64,000 nt of DNA from JAPOXR01 sp965116115. GTDB taxonomy: Bacteria; Pseudomonadota; Alphaproteobacteria; Rhodobacterales; Rhodobacteraceae. Within the stretch, counting starts at the first letter, position 1; every line of letters starts with the position of its first letter. The position numbers and the translations under genes are program-made. Below are positions 17,188-25,975 of the stretch, piece by piece. The stretch spans positions 2,976,001 through 3,040,000 of the forward strand of contig OZ220486.1 in the NCBI GenBank assembly GCA_965116115.1, written 5' to 3'. The notes below the pieces were generated by a model. It saw nothing but the letters and a program-made list of their open reading frames with translations. It was not told where the DNA came from and ran no database searches.

Positions 17188-17213
17188 GGAGGGCGGCGGA
17201 ATCGCCGCCCTCC
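17188..17213. repeat. GC-rich hairpin between IS elements
   Basis: GGAGGGCGGC, six-base loop, GCCGCCCTCC: a perfect 10-bp stem. It lies downstream (in minus-strand sense) of the IS1634 transposase remnant and just outside the MITE-like repeat. No U-run follows on either strand. Confidence 0.45.
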
Positions 17214-17316
17214 AGAACCAATTGTGATGACACCTTTTTGACTAATCTGAAGTTCCAGACAGGAGCGGACGTAACTTATTGACTTAAATCGATATTAAGG
17301 AGATTTCAGTTCGCCG

Positions 17317-19055
17317 CTACTGGGAACACGGCAGCAGCACGCCTAACAACTTGAAGGCCTTGCACTGCAGTGGCATGGGGCGGGTGGTGACCTTGAACGG
17401 TTCGGCCTCGGGAAGGCGCGGCTCTACGGTGTTGCAGGTGATGGCAGCCAAGTCAGCGAGCAAGGAGCGAAAGCTCTGCACCGGGTCGCCTTCAATGGTG
17501 CGTTCAGTACCAGCCTTGGCCAGCGCAGCTTCAGACCTCCGGGCCGGGGCTACGACAGAACGACGCGCGGCTTCGGCGGCATCGCTGTTCTCGTCGTCGA
17601 ACAGCAGCGGGCGCAGTTGCCGGCGCATGTGCCATTCCACGTAGTAAGCCAGCATGCACAGCAGGACATGAGCACGGACGCGGTCGGGAGTGCGATGGAA
17701 TACCGGTCGCACCTTCAGATCCACGGTTTTAAGGCTGCGGAAGGCTCGCTCCACGGTACTGAGGCGCTTGTAGGCACGTACGGCAGCGGGTGCGTCGAGT
17801 CAGCCTTGGGACAGGCTGGCGCGCACTGCATACAGCCCGGCTGAGGCCGCTTCAGTCGCAATAGAATCGGCCTTGCGCCGGTAGTTGAACCTGCCTTGCT
17901 GATCAATGGACCACTCGAAGCGCTCAGTTGCCTTGTAGCGGCCGATGACCTTGCCTGCCCGTTCTCCGATTCGCTCCTTTCCGGTCAGACGCCGCTGCTG
18001 GCGTCGGGTTGCTGTCGCAATCGGTTCGAGCAAAGCCTGCGGCAGCATCAAGCAGCGCTTCGCGCTTATGCGCACGTTGCTCGGCTGACAGAGGATTGCG
18101 GCAGACCATTAAACGCTCACCGGGGCAGGCATCACTTTTGACCTCTGCTGGATCCTTCTCGTCGAACAGCGAGAGCTGCACTGTGCCGTTGTCGACCAAC
18201 GAGCGGATGGCCGACCCGCGCAATGCCCCGATCCAGTCCAACTCCGCCGGCTTGATGTCCTCACGGATCCGTGCTTCAGTCAACATCCCGCGGTCACCTG
18301 CCGGTACCACAGTCGAAAGATTGAATTGCTCTCGCAGCTTCTTCACCTGCGCTCCCACAGTACTTGGATCCGCCGTATTACCTGCAAACACCTCTGCCGA
18401 CACCGGGCAGCCCTCTTGGTTACACAGCAACCCGAACTCGATCCGCAGCTTGTTTCGCTTGCCGTCACGTGAGTGTCCAAGCCGGGCCAGCGGACAGAAA
18501 CGCCCTTCCATCCACACCGAAGTCAGGTCGTAAAGCGCCAAGGCGCCTGTTTCGAGATGCTGCTTTGCCAAGCCGCGCTCAATGCGTTCCTGCCGGGCAA
18601 GGAGCCGGTCCATGGAGGCATACAGGTCGTTCTCGTCCAATGGCTCGAGCCCCGGAGTCTCGGCAAGGGTGTCATGTGCCGTTGCCTCGGCAAGCCCGCG
18701 GGCGGCAGCGAGCTTTGAACCAGGGTTGAGGATGCGTGCGGCAATCATCGCTGGTACGCGCTCGCGCTGCGGCGAGGGTTCAGGGTTGATGAGAAGGTCA
18801 AGGCGAAGTTTGCGCAGGGTGCCGAGCACCGCAGCGACATGGCCGTGCGGGAGAGAACGCACGATGTGGAAGACGTCATCGCGCCCGACCAAGGGTTCGT
18901 TCTTGAGAACCCGGCGCAGATCAGCGATCTTTGCGCCGGGCTGCTTGGGAGAGGTTAGCGATGGTGCGTTTTTTGACTTTACCGTTTTCGCGCTGACCTT
19001 CCCGCAGCAGGATAGCGGGCGGCGAGTTACGGTTGGGGACAGTGTCGATATACAT
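17317..19055 (-). pseudogene. IS1634-family transposase, two frameshifts and one stop
   Basis: The gene starts MYIDTVPNRNSPPAILLREG, the typical IS1634 N-terminus. A one-base insertion near 18955 shifts the frame. The middle is well kept (PAMIAARILNPGSKLAAARG, ALYDLTSVWMEGRFCPLARL, GHSRDGKRNKLRIEFGLLCN, PAGDRGMLTEARI). A second shift near 18025 leads into RLTGKERIGERAGKVIGRYK. TGA at 17800-17802 interrupts the frame before AYKRLSTVERAFRSLKTVDL, the C-terminal DDE part, which then runs to 17317. High conservation despite the lesions points to recent inactivation. Confidence 0.88.
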
Positions 19056-19488
19056 GGCAACTGCAATAATCGTTAGTTGCAGCTGTTGCAAGAGCAAAAT
19101 GCATATTTACATGGCAACGATATGGAGCTGTTCAAATAGCGTTTCCTGAAACAAATCAATCAGTTAAGCGCAAAATAGCTGGAAATTTTTTGGAACTTCA
19201 GTCTAATGGGCAGGCCGCGGCAGCGCCCGTCCCGGCGCATCCCGGACCAGGAGGCACTCCGCCGCGAGGCCTCGGCGCAATGGCAAGTGCGCAATTCCGG
19301 CCCGATCCCGATGAAACAGCTGTTCACCGCCGAAGACGCCACAAGGAATTGCAATTGCTCTACCTGTCGATATGGCAATGACAGACGATTGGGATATACC
19401 ACCGTTCCAAGTTGACAAAACCGGAAAGGCGGCATAGTTTTCCGGATACAATTCCTGATTTCTATTTACATTCATATGGAGACAATTC
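19056..19488. other. Gap between the IS1634 remnant and the MetE-like gene
   Basis: No convincing gene. A 69-codon frame at 19206-19415 has no ribosome site or recognisable similarity. The last 40 bases before 19489 are AT-rich and include the GGAG ribosome site of the next gene; a promoter is likely here but no good hexamer pair is visible. Confidence 0.4.
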
Positions 19489-20556
19489 ATGGCCATAACG
19501 ATCCCCACCGAACCGATCGGCAGCGTTCCGCGTCCCAGCTACCTGATCGATGCCATGGGCGCTCATGCATCCGGCGAACTCAATGACGCCAGCCTCGACA
19601 GTGTCATGAATCGCGCGGTGACCGAAACGATCGAGGCCATGGAGGCAACCGGTTCCCCGGTGATTACCGACGGCGAGCAGTCGAAACCGAGCTTCGCGAC
19701 CTATCCGCTCGCCGGCCTCGACACGCTGGCGCCCGAGGGGGTGGTCATCCCCTTCGAAGATGGCCATACCCGACAACTCCCGGTACTGACCGCCGGGCCG
19801 TTTCGCTACAATATCTATTCGAAGAGCTATGTTGCCGCAGCAAAGACCCTTACTGACCTGCCGGTGAAGCAGGCAGTGATCTCGCCCTCCGCGATCTCGC
19901 TGATCTATCCCCAAGAAGGGATCGCCGGCTATTCCCGAGACGAATTCATTGCCGACTTGGTGAACGAATGTGAAAAGGACATCCGCTCGGCTTTCGATGC
20001 TGGAGCGGACAGCGTGCAGATCGATTTCACCGAGGGGCGGCTGTGCTGCAAGTTGGATTCATCACTCAGACTGCTCAGGGACTTCGTGGAGCTCAACAAC
20101 CGAGTGATTGCGCGCTTTACCGACGCCGAACGTGCCCGCATTGGAGTGCATACCTGCCCGGGCGGAGACCAGGATTCGACCCATTCCGCTGATGTCGATT
20201 ACAATGAGTTGCTGCCGGATCTGCTTGGCATAAACGCCGGGCGCTTCTACATACAGATGGCGAGCGAGGCGGACCGGCCGCGGGTACTCGATATCGTGGC
20301 GCACGAAAGGAGGTCCGATCAGACGGTCTATGTCGGGGTCATTGATCCCATAAACCCGCGTATCGAGAGTGCCGAGACGGTCTGCGAGCGCATCTTGGAA
20401 GCAGCCGAGCATCTCGGGACCAAAGGGCTTGGTAGCACGGACGACTGCGGCTTTTCTCCTTTTGGCGACGATGTGTCGACCGCGCGTGAAACCGCCTTCG
20501 CGAAGATCCGGGCAAGGGTCGAGGGCACAAAGCTTGCTGAGGCCCGCCTAGGCTGA
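19489..20556 (+). CDS. Cobalamin-independent methionine synthase (MetE C-terminal)-like protein
   Basis: A 355-residue stand-alone relative of the catalytic half of MetE, the zinc-dependent methyltransferase that moves a methyl group to a thiol. Zinc ligands of the family are recognisable: His and Cys in VHTCPGGDQD, a Glu or Asp between, and the last Cys in TDDCGFSPFGDD. The N-terminus has IGSVPRPSYLIDAM and a DGEQSK loop. The folate-binding N-terminal half of true MetE is absent, so this group may use another methyl donor or thiol, and I do not assign metE. A GGAG ribosome site precedes the ATG. It is flanked by IS remnants on both sides, which suggests acquisition with them. Confidence 0.75.
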   Translation: MAITIPTEPIGSVPRPSYLIDAMGAHASGELNDASLDSVMNRAVTETIEAMEATGSPVITDGEQSKPSFATYPLAGLDTLAPEGVVIPFEDGHTRQLPVLTAGPFRYNIYSKSYVAAAKTLTDLPVKQAVISPSAISLIYPQEGIAGYSRDEFIADLVNECEKDIRSAFDAGADSVQIDFTEGRLCCKLDSSLRLLRDFVELNNRVIARFTDAERARIGVHTCPGGDQDSTHSADVDYNELLPDLLGINAGRFYIQMASEADRPRVLDIVAHERRSDQTVYVGVIDPINPRIESAETVCERILEAAEHLGTKGLGSTDDCGFSPFGDDVSTARETAFAKIRARVEGTKLAEARLG

Positions 20557-21001
20557 ACACTCAGCGGCTTCGCCTGAAACAACCAGTTCTGAGTCGTCAT
20601 CCCTTGGTCTTGAAAGCTCAGCATTGACCTCAACCACCTTGTCGATTGCGGTATTCAAGCTTTGATCGTGTTGATTCTGTTGTAAATCAGGGAGAACAGG
20701 AAACGAGGCCGATTTGCATTTTGATGACGATGCTCGTCATGCGCAGTCCCGCTCGCTGATCGGTGATGAATTTCTTAAGCAAATGGAAATGCCTTGGTTC
20801 AAATCAGAAATCTCCAACTTTCCGGGATGCGGTGGCCATCACCTAGAAGTCTGTATTGCCGTACTGACAGGCAGAGGGAACGCCGTTTGGTGTGCGCGTC
20901 TTCAGCGGGGCCGGGTAAGCATTGGGGCGCTTCCTGCTGCGCCGAGACTTCGCGGCGGGGCGTTTCCCAGTCTTGGATAAGCCGGACCGATGCCATGGGC
21001 A
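20557..21001. other. Gene-free stretch with decayed sequence
   Basis: Short overlapping frames only. The end of the stretch leads into fragments of IS5- and IS30-family elements. Confidence 0.4.
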
Positions 21002-21092
21002 AGATAAACAGAATGACAGAATCATGTCGGCTTATGCGATGCAGCAGCGGGTCAAGCTGCTTCCTCTCGGCAAAGCGACCGGCCCCGTCACT
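21002..21092 (+). pseudogene. Decayed IS5-family transposase start
   Basis: The frame MQQRVKLLPLGKATGPVTAA parallels MQQRTEPLLPGKAIDPGAAE of the fragment at 7212, and both share the upstream AGAAT-ACA-AATG pattern. Only about 25 codons remain before IS30-like DNA takes over. Confidence 0.55.
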
Positions 21093-21303
21093 GCCGCGAT
21101 GCCACTTTGCGGAAAACCGCTTTTCTTCAGCGTCTGAAGCCGGCGATGGCGGTGCCAGGTCAAGCAGCTGAAACCTGACGACCTGCGATTCCCTCTGTTC
21201 TTTCGTTACAGAGAGTATCGCACACGCGTGATTTGCCATGATATGTTGCTACGTCTGAATCGCGGTCTGCAGATGAAGGGATGCATTTCGGAGTTCAGCC
21301 GGG
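21093..21303 (-). mobile_element. Decayed right end of an IS30-family element
   Basis: Aligns with the right ends of the two IS30 copies: GAAAACCGCTTTTCTTCAGC, AGAGAGTATCGCACACGCGT and ATGCATTTCGGAGTTCAGCC correspond to conserved parts, with many substitutions between. It covers the first codons of the transposase and the terminal repeat. The rest of the element is gone. It ends about 130 bases before nrdR. Confidence 0.75.
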
Positions 21304-21432
21304 AACAGAATCGAAAGGGCGGAGCTGACCGGATCACGGCGAAACCACGGGAATTCGCAAAATCCACTATTGCCATTACCCCGCATCCGCAATTAGTTGA
21401 CCGTCTGACAATCGCTTGTGACGAGGTGGCGA

Positions 21433-21900
21433 ATGCGTTGCCCATTTTGTGGAAGCACTGACTCCCAAGTCAAGGATTCGCGGCCGACTGAAGACCATGG
21501 CGCGATCAGGAGACGCCGGTTATGCACTTCCTGCGCCGGACGTTTCACGACCTACGAACGAGTTCAACTGCGCGACTTGGTGATCAGAAAAACATCCGGC
21601 AGACGCGAGGATTTTGACCGCGACAAACTGGAGAGGTCAATCAAGATCGCTCTGAGGAAGCGCCCGATCGAACCTGAGCGGATCAGCAAGATGATTTCCG
21701 GGATCGTGAGGCGGCTGGAGTCGTCCGGCGAAACAGACATTCCTTCTACATTGATCGGTGAGACCGCAATGGAAGCTCTTTCGCGAATCGATACTGTGGC
21801 GTTTGTCCGTTTTGCCAGTGTTTACAAAAACTTTCAAGGAGCCAACGATTTCGAATCATTCGTCGCGGAGTTACGCCCGAAAGACTCCGGCGAGGACTGA
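21433..21900 (+). CDS. nrdR: Transcriptional repressor NrdR
   Basis: Represses ribonucleotide reductase genes according to bound ATP or dATP. The 155-residue protein has an N-terminal zinc ribbon (MRCPFCGSTDSQVKDSRPTE and CTSCAGRFTTYE, four Cys) and an ATP-cone domain (VIRKTSGRREDFDRDKLERS). I chose ATG 21433 because GAGG lies seven bases upstream and the protein then starts exactly at the zinc ribbon, as in the family. The stop codon is in the same frame as ribD, 33 bases before the first ribD ATG. nrdR beside ribD is a common alphaproteobacterial order. The region just upstream is IS debris, so its promoter may be altered. Confidence 0.95.
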   Translation: MRCPFCGSTDSQVKDSRPTEDHGAIRRRRLCTSCAGRFTTYERVQLRDLVIRKTSGRREDFDRDKLERSIKIALRKRPIEPERISKMISGIVRRLESSGETDIPSTLIGETAMEALSRIDTVAFVRFASVYKNFQGANDFESFVAELRPKDSGED

Positions 21901-21933
21901 CACATCTCACCGTCAGAGAGCGATCAGCGATGG

Positions 21934-23019
21934 ATGAGTCTGGCGCTGATGCTGGGCCGGCGCCGGCTGGGCCATGCATGGCCGAACCCTTCCGTCGGCT
22001 GCGTTCTGGTCAAAGGCGGACGGCTCATCGGGCGCGGATTCACCGGACAGGGCGGACGGCCCCATGCCGAAGCGTCAGCGCTGCGGTCCGCCGGCCACGA
22101 TGCGAAAGGCGGCACCGCTTACGTGACTCTGGAACCCTGCGCCCATTTCGGGCGGACGCCTCCCTGCGCCGAAATGCTGGCCGAGGCCGGAATCGCTCGC
22201 GCCGTGATTGCTGTCGGGGATCCGGATCCAAGAGTCTCGGGGAAAGGCATCAGAATACTCGAATCAGCCGGAATTGAAGTCAAAACCGGTGTTATGGAAG
22301 CAGAGGCGCGGTGGTCGCACCGAGGGTTCTTTTCCCGAATTGAAAAGAATCTGCCCTCTGTCACGCTTAAGCTCGCCATGTCATTCGACGGCAAGATCGC
22401 GACTGCGGAAGGAGACAGCAAATGGATCACCGGGCCGGCCGCGCGGCGGCGCGTCCATCTCATGCGCGCCCGGCATGATGCCGTCATGGTGGGACGCGGA
22501 ACAGCCTGCGCCGATGACCCGCACCTCGCCCCGCGCGAGATCGGGGCAGGCGTGCCGCCGGTGCGGATCATCATTGACAGCGGACTCTCAACCCCGTGCG
22601 ATTCTCAGCTTGGGCGAATTGCCCGGAAAGAACCCGTTTGGCTGTGTCACGTCGCGGACGCGCCGCAGACGGCAATCGACCGCTGGCGGAATCAGAAAGC
22701 GGAAACCATTCTTTGCCGCTCGATCGGCGGGATGGTTGATCTGCGCGATGCTCTCGGGTTGCTTGCCGGCCGCGGACTGACCCGCGTCTTCTGCGAAGGC
22801 GGATCAGCATTGGCGTCGTCACTGATCCACGCCGGTCTCGTCGATGAGATTGTCGGCTTCAGCGCCGGCTTTAGCCTGGGTGCGGAAGGATTATCCTCGA
22901 TCGGCCCGCTGGGCCTGAAAAAAGTTGCTGATGCCCGCCGTTTTCAGCTTATGTCTGCCGACCGGATCGGAGACGATGTCATGCACCGGTGGATTCGAAC
23001 CGCCGGGAATCATGACTGA
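21934..23019 (+). CDS. ribD: Riboflavin biosynthesis deaminase/reductase
   Basis: Performs the second and third steps of riboflavin synthesis. The N-terminal deaminase domain has the zinc motif HAEASAL and LEPCAHFGRTPPC. The C-terminal reductase domain has KLAMSFDGKIATAEGDSKWI and FCEGGSALASSLI. The length of 361 residues is normal. The first ATG is at 21934, but the frame is open back to the nrdR stop, and the codons just before it read SDQRW, which with M continues the conserved family N-terminus. No ATG, GTG or TTG exists in that extension; an ATC at 21904 sits seven bases after GAGGA. The true start is therefore uncertain. ribE follows after 121 bases. Confidence 0.95.
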   Translation: MSLALMLGRRRLGHAWPNPSVGCVLVKGGRLIGRGFTGQGGRPHAEASALRSAGHDAKGGTAYVTLEPCAHFGRTPPCAEMLAEAGIARAVIAVGDPDPRVSGKGIRILESAGIEVKTGVMEAEARWSHRGFFSRIEKNLPSVTLKLAMSFDGKIATAEGDSKWITGPAARRRVHLMRARHDAVMVGRGTACADDPHLAPREIGAGVPPVRIIIDSGLSTPCDSQLGRIARKEPVWLCHVADAPQTAIDRWRNQKAETILCRSIGGMVDLRDALGLLAGRGLTRVFCEGGSALASSLIHAGLVDEIVGFSAGFSLGAEGLSSIGPLGLKKVADARRFQLMSADRIGDDVMHRWIRTAGNHD

Positions 23020-23140
23020 AGACGGTCACGACGTTCACCAGCGTCACATATTCTCTTTCTCTGCCGGCGTGGAAATGCCATGTTGCCGCAGACGATCCAT
23101 CTATGTAACTATGCGGCGGGTCTTATTCGGAATCTGAGCC

Positions 23141-23743
23141 ATGTTCACCGGAATCGTCACTGACATCGGCACTGTGAGTGAAGTGATAAAACACCCTGAT
23201 CACAGCGTGCTGATCGAACCGCAGCGGCCGCAGCGCGGACTTGAAATCGGCGCATCGGTCGCATGTGACGGCGTTTGTCTGACCGTGGTCGAAAAATGCG
23301 GCGGCGGCGACTGGTTCAAGGTGACCGTCTCTCAGGAGACCTTGGAGCGCACCGCGATCGGCCACTGGAAACCCGGAAGCCGGGTGAATCTGGAACGCTC
23401 GCTCCGCATCGGCGACGAGTTGGGCGGCCATATCGTGTCAGGTCACGTAGACGGCGTGACAGAAGTCGAAAGCATGGAACCTGAAGGCAGCAGCCGCCGG
23501 ATGACATTGCGCGCTCCGAAGCAGCTTGCGCGCTACCTCGCCGAAAAAGGATCCGTTGCCCTGAACGGAGTTTCGCTGACAGTCAACCGGGTCACCGGCA
23601 CAGACTTCACAGTCAATCTGATACCACACACATTGTCGGCCACAACTTGGGGATCCGCTGCCCCGGGCGATCTGGCAAATGTCGAGATCGACGTACTGGC
23701 GCGGTATATCTCACGTTTTCAAGAAGTGTCAGGGCAGGCATGA
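23141..23743 (+). CDS. ribE: Riboflavin synthase, alpha chain
   Basis: Dismutates two molecules of 6,7-dimethyl-8-ribityllumazine to riboflavin. The 200-residue protein is two repeated lumazine-binding barrels: the first starts MFTGIVTDIG with CDGVCLTVVEK, the second has GGHIVSGHVDGVTEV and VALNGVSLTVNRVTG. The N-terminal MFTGIV is the family signature, supporting the ATG. The stop overlaps the start of ribBX in ATGA, implying translational coupling. No FMN riboswitch is visible in the 121-base gap after ribD. Confidence 0.95.
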   Translation: MFTGIVTDIGTVSEVIKHPDHSVLIEPQRPQRGLEIGASVACDGVCLTVVEKCGGGDWFKVTVSQETLERTAIGHWKPGSRVNLERSLRIGDELGGHIVSGHVDGVTEVESMEPEGSSRRMTLRAPKQLARYLAEKGSVALNGVSLTVNRVTGTDFTVNLIPHTLSATTWGSAAPGDLANVEIDVLARYISRFQEVSGQA

Positions 23744-24840
23744 ATTCTTCCGAATACAGCGATGCGGTCTCGGGAATTGAGGAGATTATCGACGATGCGC
23801 GAAACGGCCGCATGTTCGTACTCGTTGACCATGAAGAGCGCGAAAACGAGGGCGATCTGATCATCCCAGCGCAGATGGCGACGCCGAATGCCGTCAACTT
23901 CATGGCAACGCATGCCCGCGGCCTTGTCTGCCTGGCCCTTACCGAAGACCGAACCAAAGCTCTCGGTCTTCCCTTGATGGCCGCGACGAATTCATCGCGC
24001 CATGAAACCGCATTCACCACCTCGATTGAAGCCCGGCAGGGAGTCACAACCGGAATTTCCGCCCATGACCGGGCCCACACGATTCTGGTCGCGATCAATC
24101 CTGAAAGCACGGGTGACGACATCGCCACTCCGGGCCATGTGTTTCCCGTGCGCGCCCGAAACGGCGGCGTCCTCGTCCGCGCGGGCCATACCGAGGCAGC
24201 CGTGGATATTTCCCGGCTGGCCGGTTTGAACCCGTCGGCTGTGATCTGCGAGATCATGAAGGAAGACGGAACCATGGCGCGGATGCCGGACTTGATTTCT
24301 TTCGCGCAACTGCACGGTCTGAAAGTCGGAACCATATCGGATCTGATCGCTTACCGGCTCAAACACGACAATCTGGTGCGTCAGATGACCAGCCGCGCAG
24401 TGACGTCGGAAATCGGCGGCGAATGGATGCTGCGGATTTTTGAGGATGAGATCCAAGGGGCCGAGCATATAGTGCTGACCAAGGGTGATTTTTCCGGCGG
24501 AGACACGGTGCTGGTGCGCATGCATGCCGTCAATCCGCTTCTGGATCTGTTGGCGCTGGCGCCCGGCAAAGCGCGCCAGCTCGGAGACGCGATGCGCATC
24601 ATCGCCGAAGAAGGACGCGGCGTGGTGGTACTTCTCCGCGACACCGATATGAAGCTGAACATCAGCAAGGGAGAATCACCGCAGACGCTGCGCCAGTACG
24701 GGCTGGGGGCGCAGATTCTGGCTTCGCTCGGCATCCGCAACCTGAAACTCCTGACAAATTCGCCGAGCCCGAAAATCATCGGACTCGACGGCTACGGTAT
24801 TTCCGTGCACGGCACCCATCCTATACATGCAGAGGATTGA
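23740..24840 (+). CDS. ribB: 3,4-dihydroxy-2-butanone 4-phosphate synthase fused to a degenerate GTP cyclohydrolase II-like domain (RibBX type)
   Basis: The N-terminal domain (residues 1-205) makes the four-carbon unit of the lumazine ring; VDHEERENEGDLIIPAQ and TPGHVFPVRARNGGVLVRAG are its active-site motifs. The C-terminal domain is homologous to GTP cyclohydrolase II (IAEEGRGVVVLLRDTD) but where the true enzyme has three zinc-binding Cys (C-10x-C-x-C) this protein reads VRMHAVNPLLDLLALAPG, with no Cys. It can hardly open GTP. This fits the RibBX architecture described in Proteobacteria; a separate RibA would be needed elsewhere. The ATG at 23740 overlaps the ribE stop by four bases. Confidence 0.92.
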   Translation: MNSSEYSDAVSGIEEIIDDARNGRMFVLVDHEERENEGDLIIPAQMATPNAVNFMATHARGLVCLALTEDRTKALGLPLMAATNSSRHETAFTTSIEARQGVTTGISAHDRAHTILVAINPESTGDDIATPGHVFPVRARNGGVLVRAGHTEAAVDISRLAGLNPSAVICEIMKEDGTMARMPDLISFAQLHGLKVGTISDLIAYRLKHDNLVRQMTSRAVTSEIGGEWMLRIFEDEIQGAEHIVLTKGDFSGGDTVLVRMHAVNPLLDLLALAPGKARQLGDAMRIIAEEGRGVVVLLRDTDMKLNISKGESPQTLRQYGLGAQILASLGIRNLKLLTNSPSPKIIGLDGYGISVHGTHPIHAED

Positions 24841-24842
24841 CT

Positions 24843-25373
24843 TTGTTCTGGCGCAACGAATCTCAAATGCACGAATTTCCGGAATTCGAGTCGAAGCCGC
24901 ATCTTTTGATCGTGGCGGCCCGTTACCAACAACAGTTGGTAAGTCTTCTGGAGAAAGGCGCACAGCGGACTCTGGACTTGGTAGCGACCCATGAAATGAT
25001 TCATGTCCCCGGCTCGCTGGAAATTGCCGCCGCTATCCGGATCGCTTCCTCAGCCGGCAAGTTTGACGGTTTTGTGGCGCTCGGCTGCGTCATCCGCGGA
25101 GAAACTTCCCATTACGACATTGTCTGCGCCGAGAGCGCCCGCGGACTGACGCTCCTTGGAATCTCGGGCCTCTGCATCGGCAACGGAATTCTGACCTTGG
25201 AAGACGATCGTCAAGGCAAGGACCGCGCCGACCCGCTCCGCGAGGACAAAGGCGGCGAAGCAGCGGCAGCGGCACTGCATTTGATCGCGCTGACGCAGCG
25301 GTTCGGCGGCACGTCCGGAAATATGGGATTCAGGATGCGGGACGGCGGCGAGGCCGGCCGGGATCCGGCCTGA
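24843..25373 (+). CDS. ribH: 6,7-dimethyl-8-ribityllumazine synthase
   Basis: Condenses the ribityl pyrimidine with the four-carbon unit to give the riboflavin precursor. Motifs: VPGSLEIAAAIRIA, then GCVIRGETSHYDIVC with the catalytic His, and GNGILTLEDDRQ. I chose TTG 24843 because GAGG lies seven bases upstream. TTG 24837 would overlap the ribB stop but sits directly on that GAGG, and ATG 24867 has no ribosome site. The protein is then 176 residues, slightly longer than usual at both ends; the C-terminal tail (RMRDGGEAGRDPA) is polar and unconserved. nusB follows after 21 bases. Confidence 0.93.
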   Translation: MFWRNESQMHEFPEFESKPHLLIVAARYQQQLVSLLEKGAQRTLDLVATHEMIHVPGSLEIAAAIRIASSAGKFDGFVALGCVIRGETSHYDIVCAESARGLTLLGISGLCIGNGILTLEDDRQGKDRADPLREDKGGEAAAAALHLIALTQRFGGTSGNMGFRMRDGGEAGRDPA

Positions 25374-25394
25374 AACCAGAACAGCGGCACCTCC

Positions 25395-25889
25395 ATGGAT
25401 CCCGGCATGATTCTCGCGCGCAGAATGGCGCGTCTCAGATCAGTTCAGGCATTGTTTCAGATGGAAGCATCAGGCGTCGGAACGGACAAAGTCGTGCGCG
25501 ACTTCGAATCGGACATGATTTCGGGCGGTGAAAACGGCGAGGAACTGGCTGCGACGGACGCGGAATATTTCCGGATGCTGATTGACACTGCGCTCAGAGA
25601 ACAGAAGCGGATCGACAAAATGACCAATGCGGCTCTGAAAGAAGGGTGGCCGATCGACCGGATAGATCCGACTCTTCGGGCTCTTTTCCGTTCGGCGGGC
25701 GCGGAGTTATTCATGCGCTCGGCACCGCCACGTGTCACCATTAACGAATTCGTGGAGATCGCCAAGGCCTTCTATCCGGAAGGCAAAGCCGCGGGATTCG
25801 TTAACGGCGTGCTTGATCACATGGCCAGAAGTTTATCGCCGGACATATCTCCGGGAACAGTTGAAAAACTCCGCACTGATTCTATTTGA
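25395..25889 (+). CDS. nusB: Transcription antitermination factor NusB
   Basis: Binds boxA RNA with NusE in rRNA antitermination. A 164-residue all-helical protein with RRMARLRSVQALFQME at the start, RIDPTLRALFRSAGAELF in the middle and INEFVEIAKAFYPEGKAAGF near the end, all typical. Position after ribH is a widely conserved gene order. The first ATG is weakly supported by a ribosome site; a second ATG at 25407 would remove four residues only. Confidence 0.93.
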   Translation: MDPGMILARRMARLRSVQALFQMEASGVGTDKVVRDFESDMISGGENGEELAATDAEYFRMLIDTALREQKRIDKMTNAALKEGWPIDRIDPTLRALFRSAGAELFMRSAPPRVTINEFVEIAKAFYPEGKAAGFVNGVLDHMARSLSPDISPGTVEKLRTDSI

Positions 25890-25975
25890 TTTCTGAAATT
25901 TGCTGTTGACGCCGGACACCTCATTGAGGCCTTGACATCTTGCTTCCAATGCAACGGTAACATTGCAGGGCCAGC

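Noticed and set aside
19206..19415. 69-codon frame before the MetE-like gene
   Set aside because: No ribosome site, unusual composition, no family recognised.
23012..23137. 41-codon frame between ribD and ribE
   Set aside because: Begins inside the ribD stop region, has no ribosome site of its own and no similarity I know.
25932..25963. Sigma-70 promoter before the MFS gene
   Set aside because: TTGACA is clear, but the best -10 candidate is either a poor match or 20 bases away.
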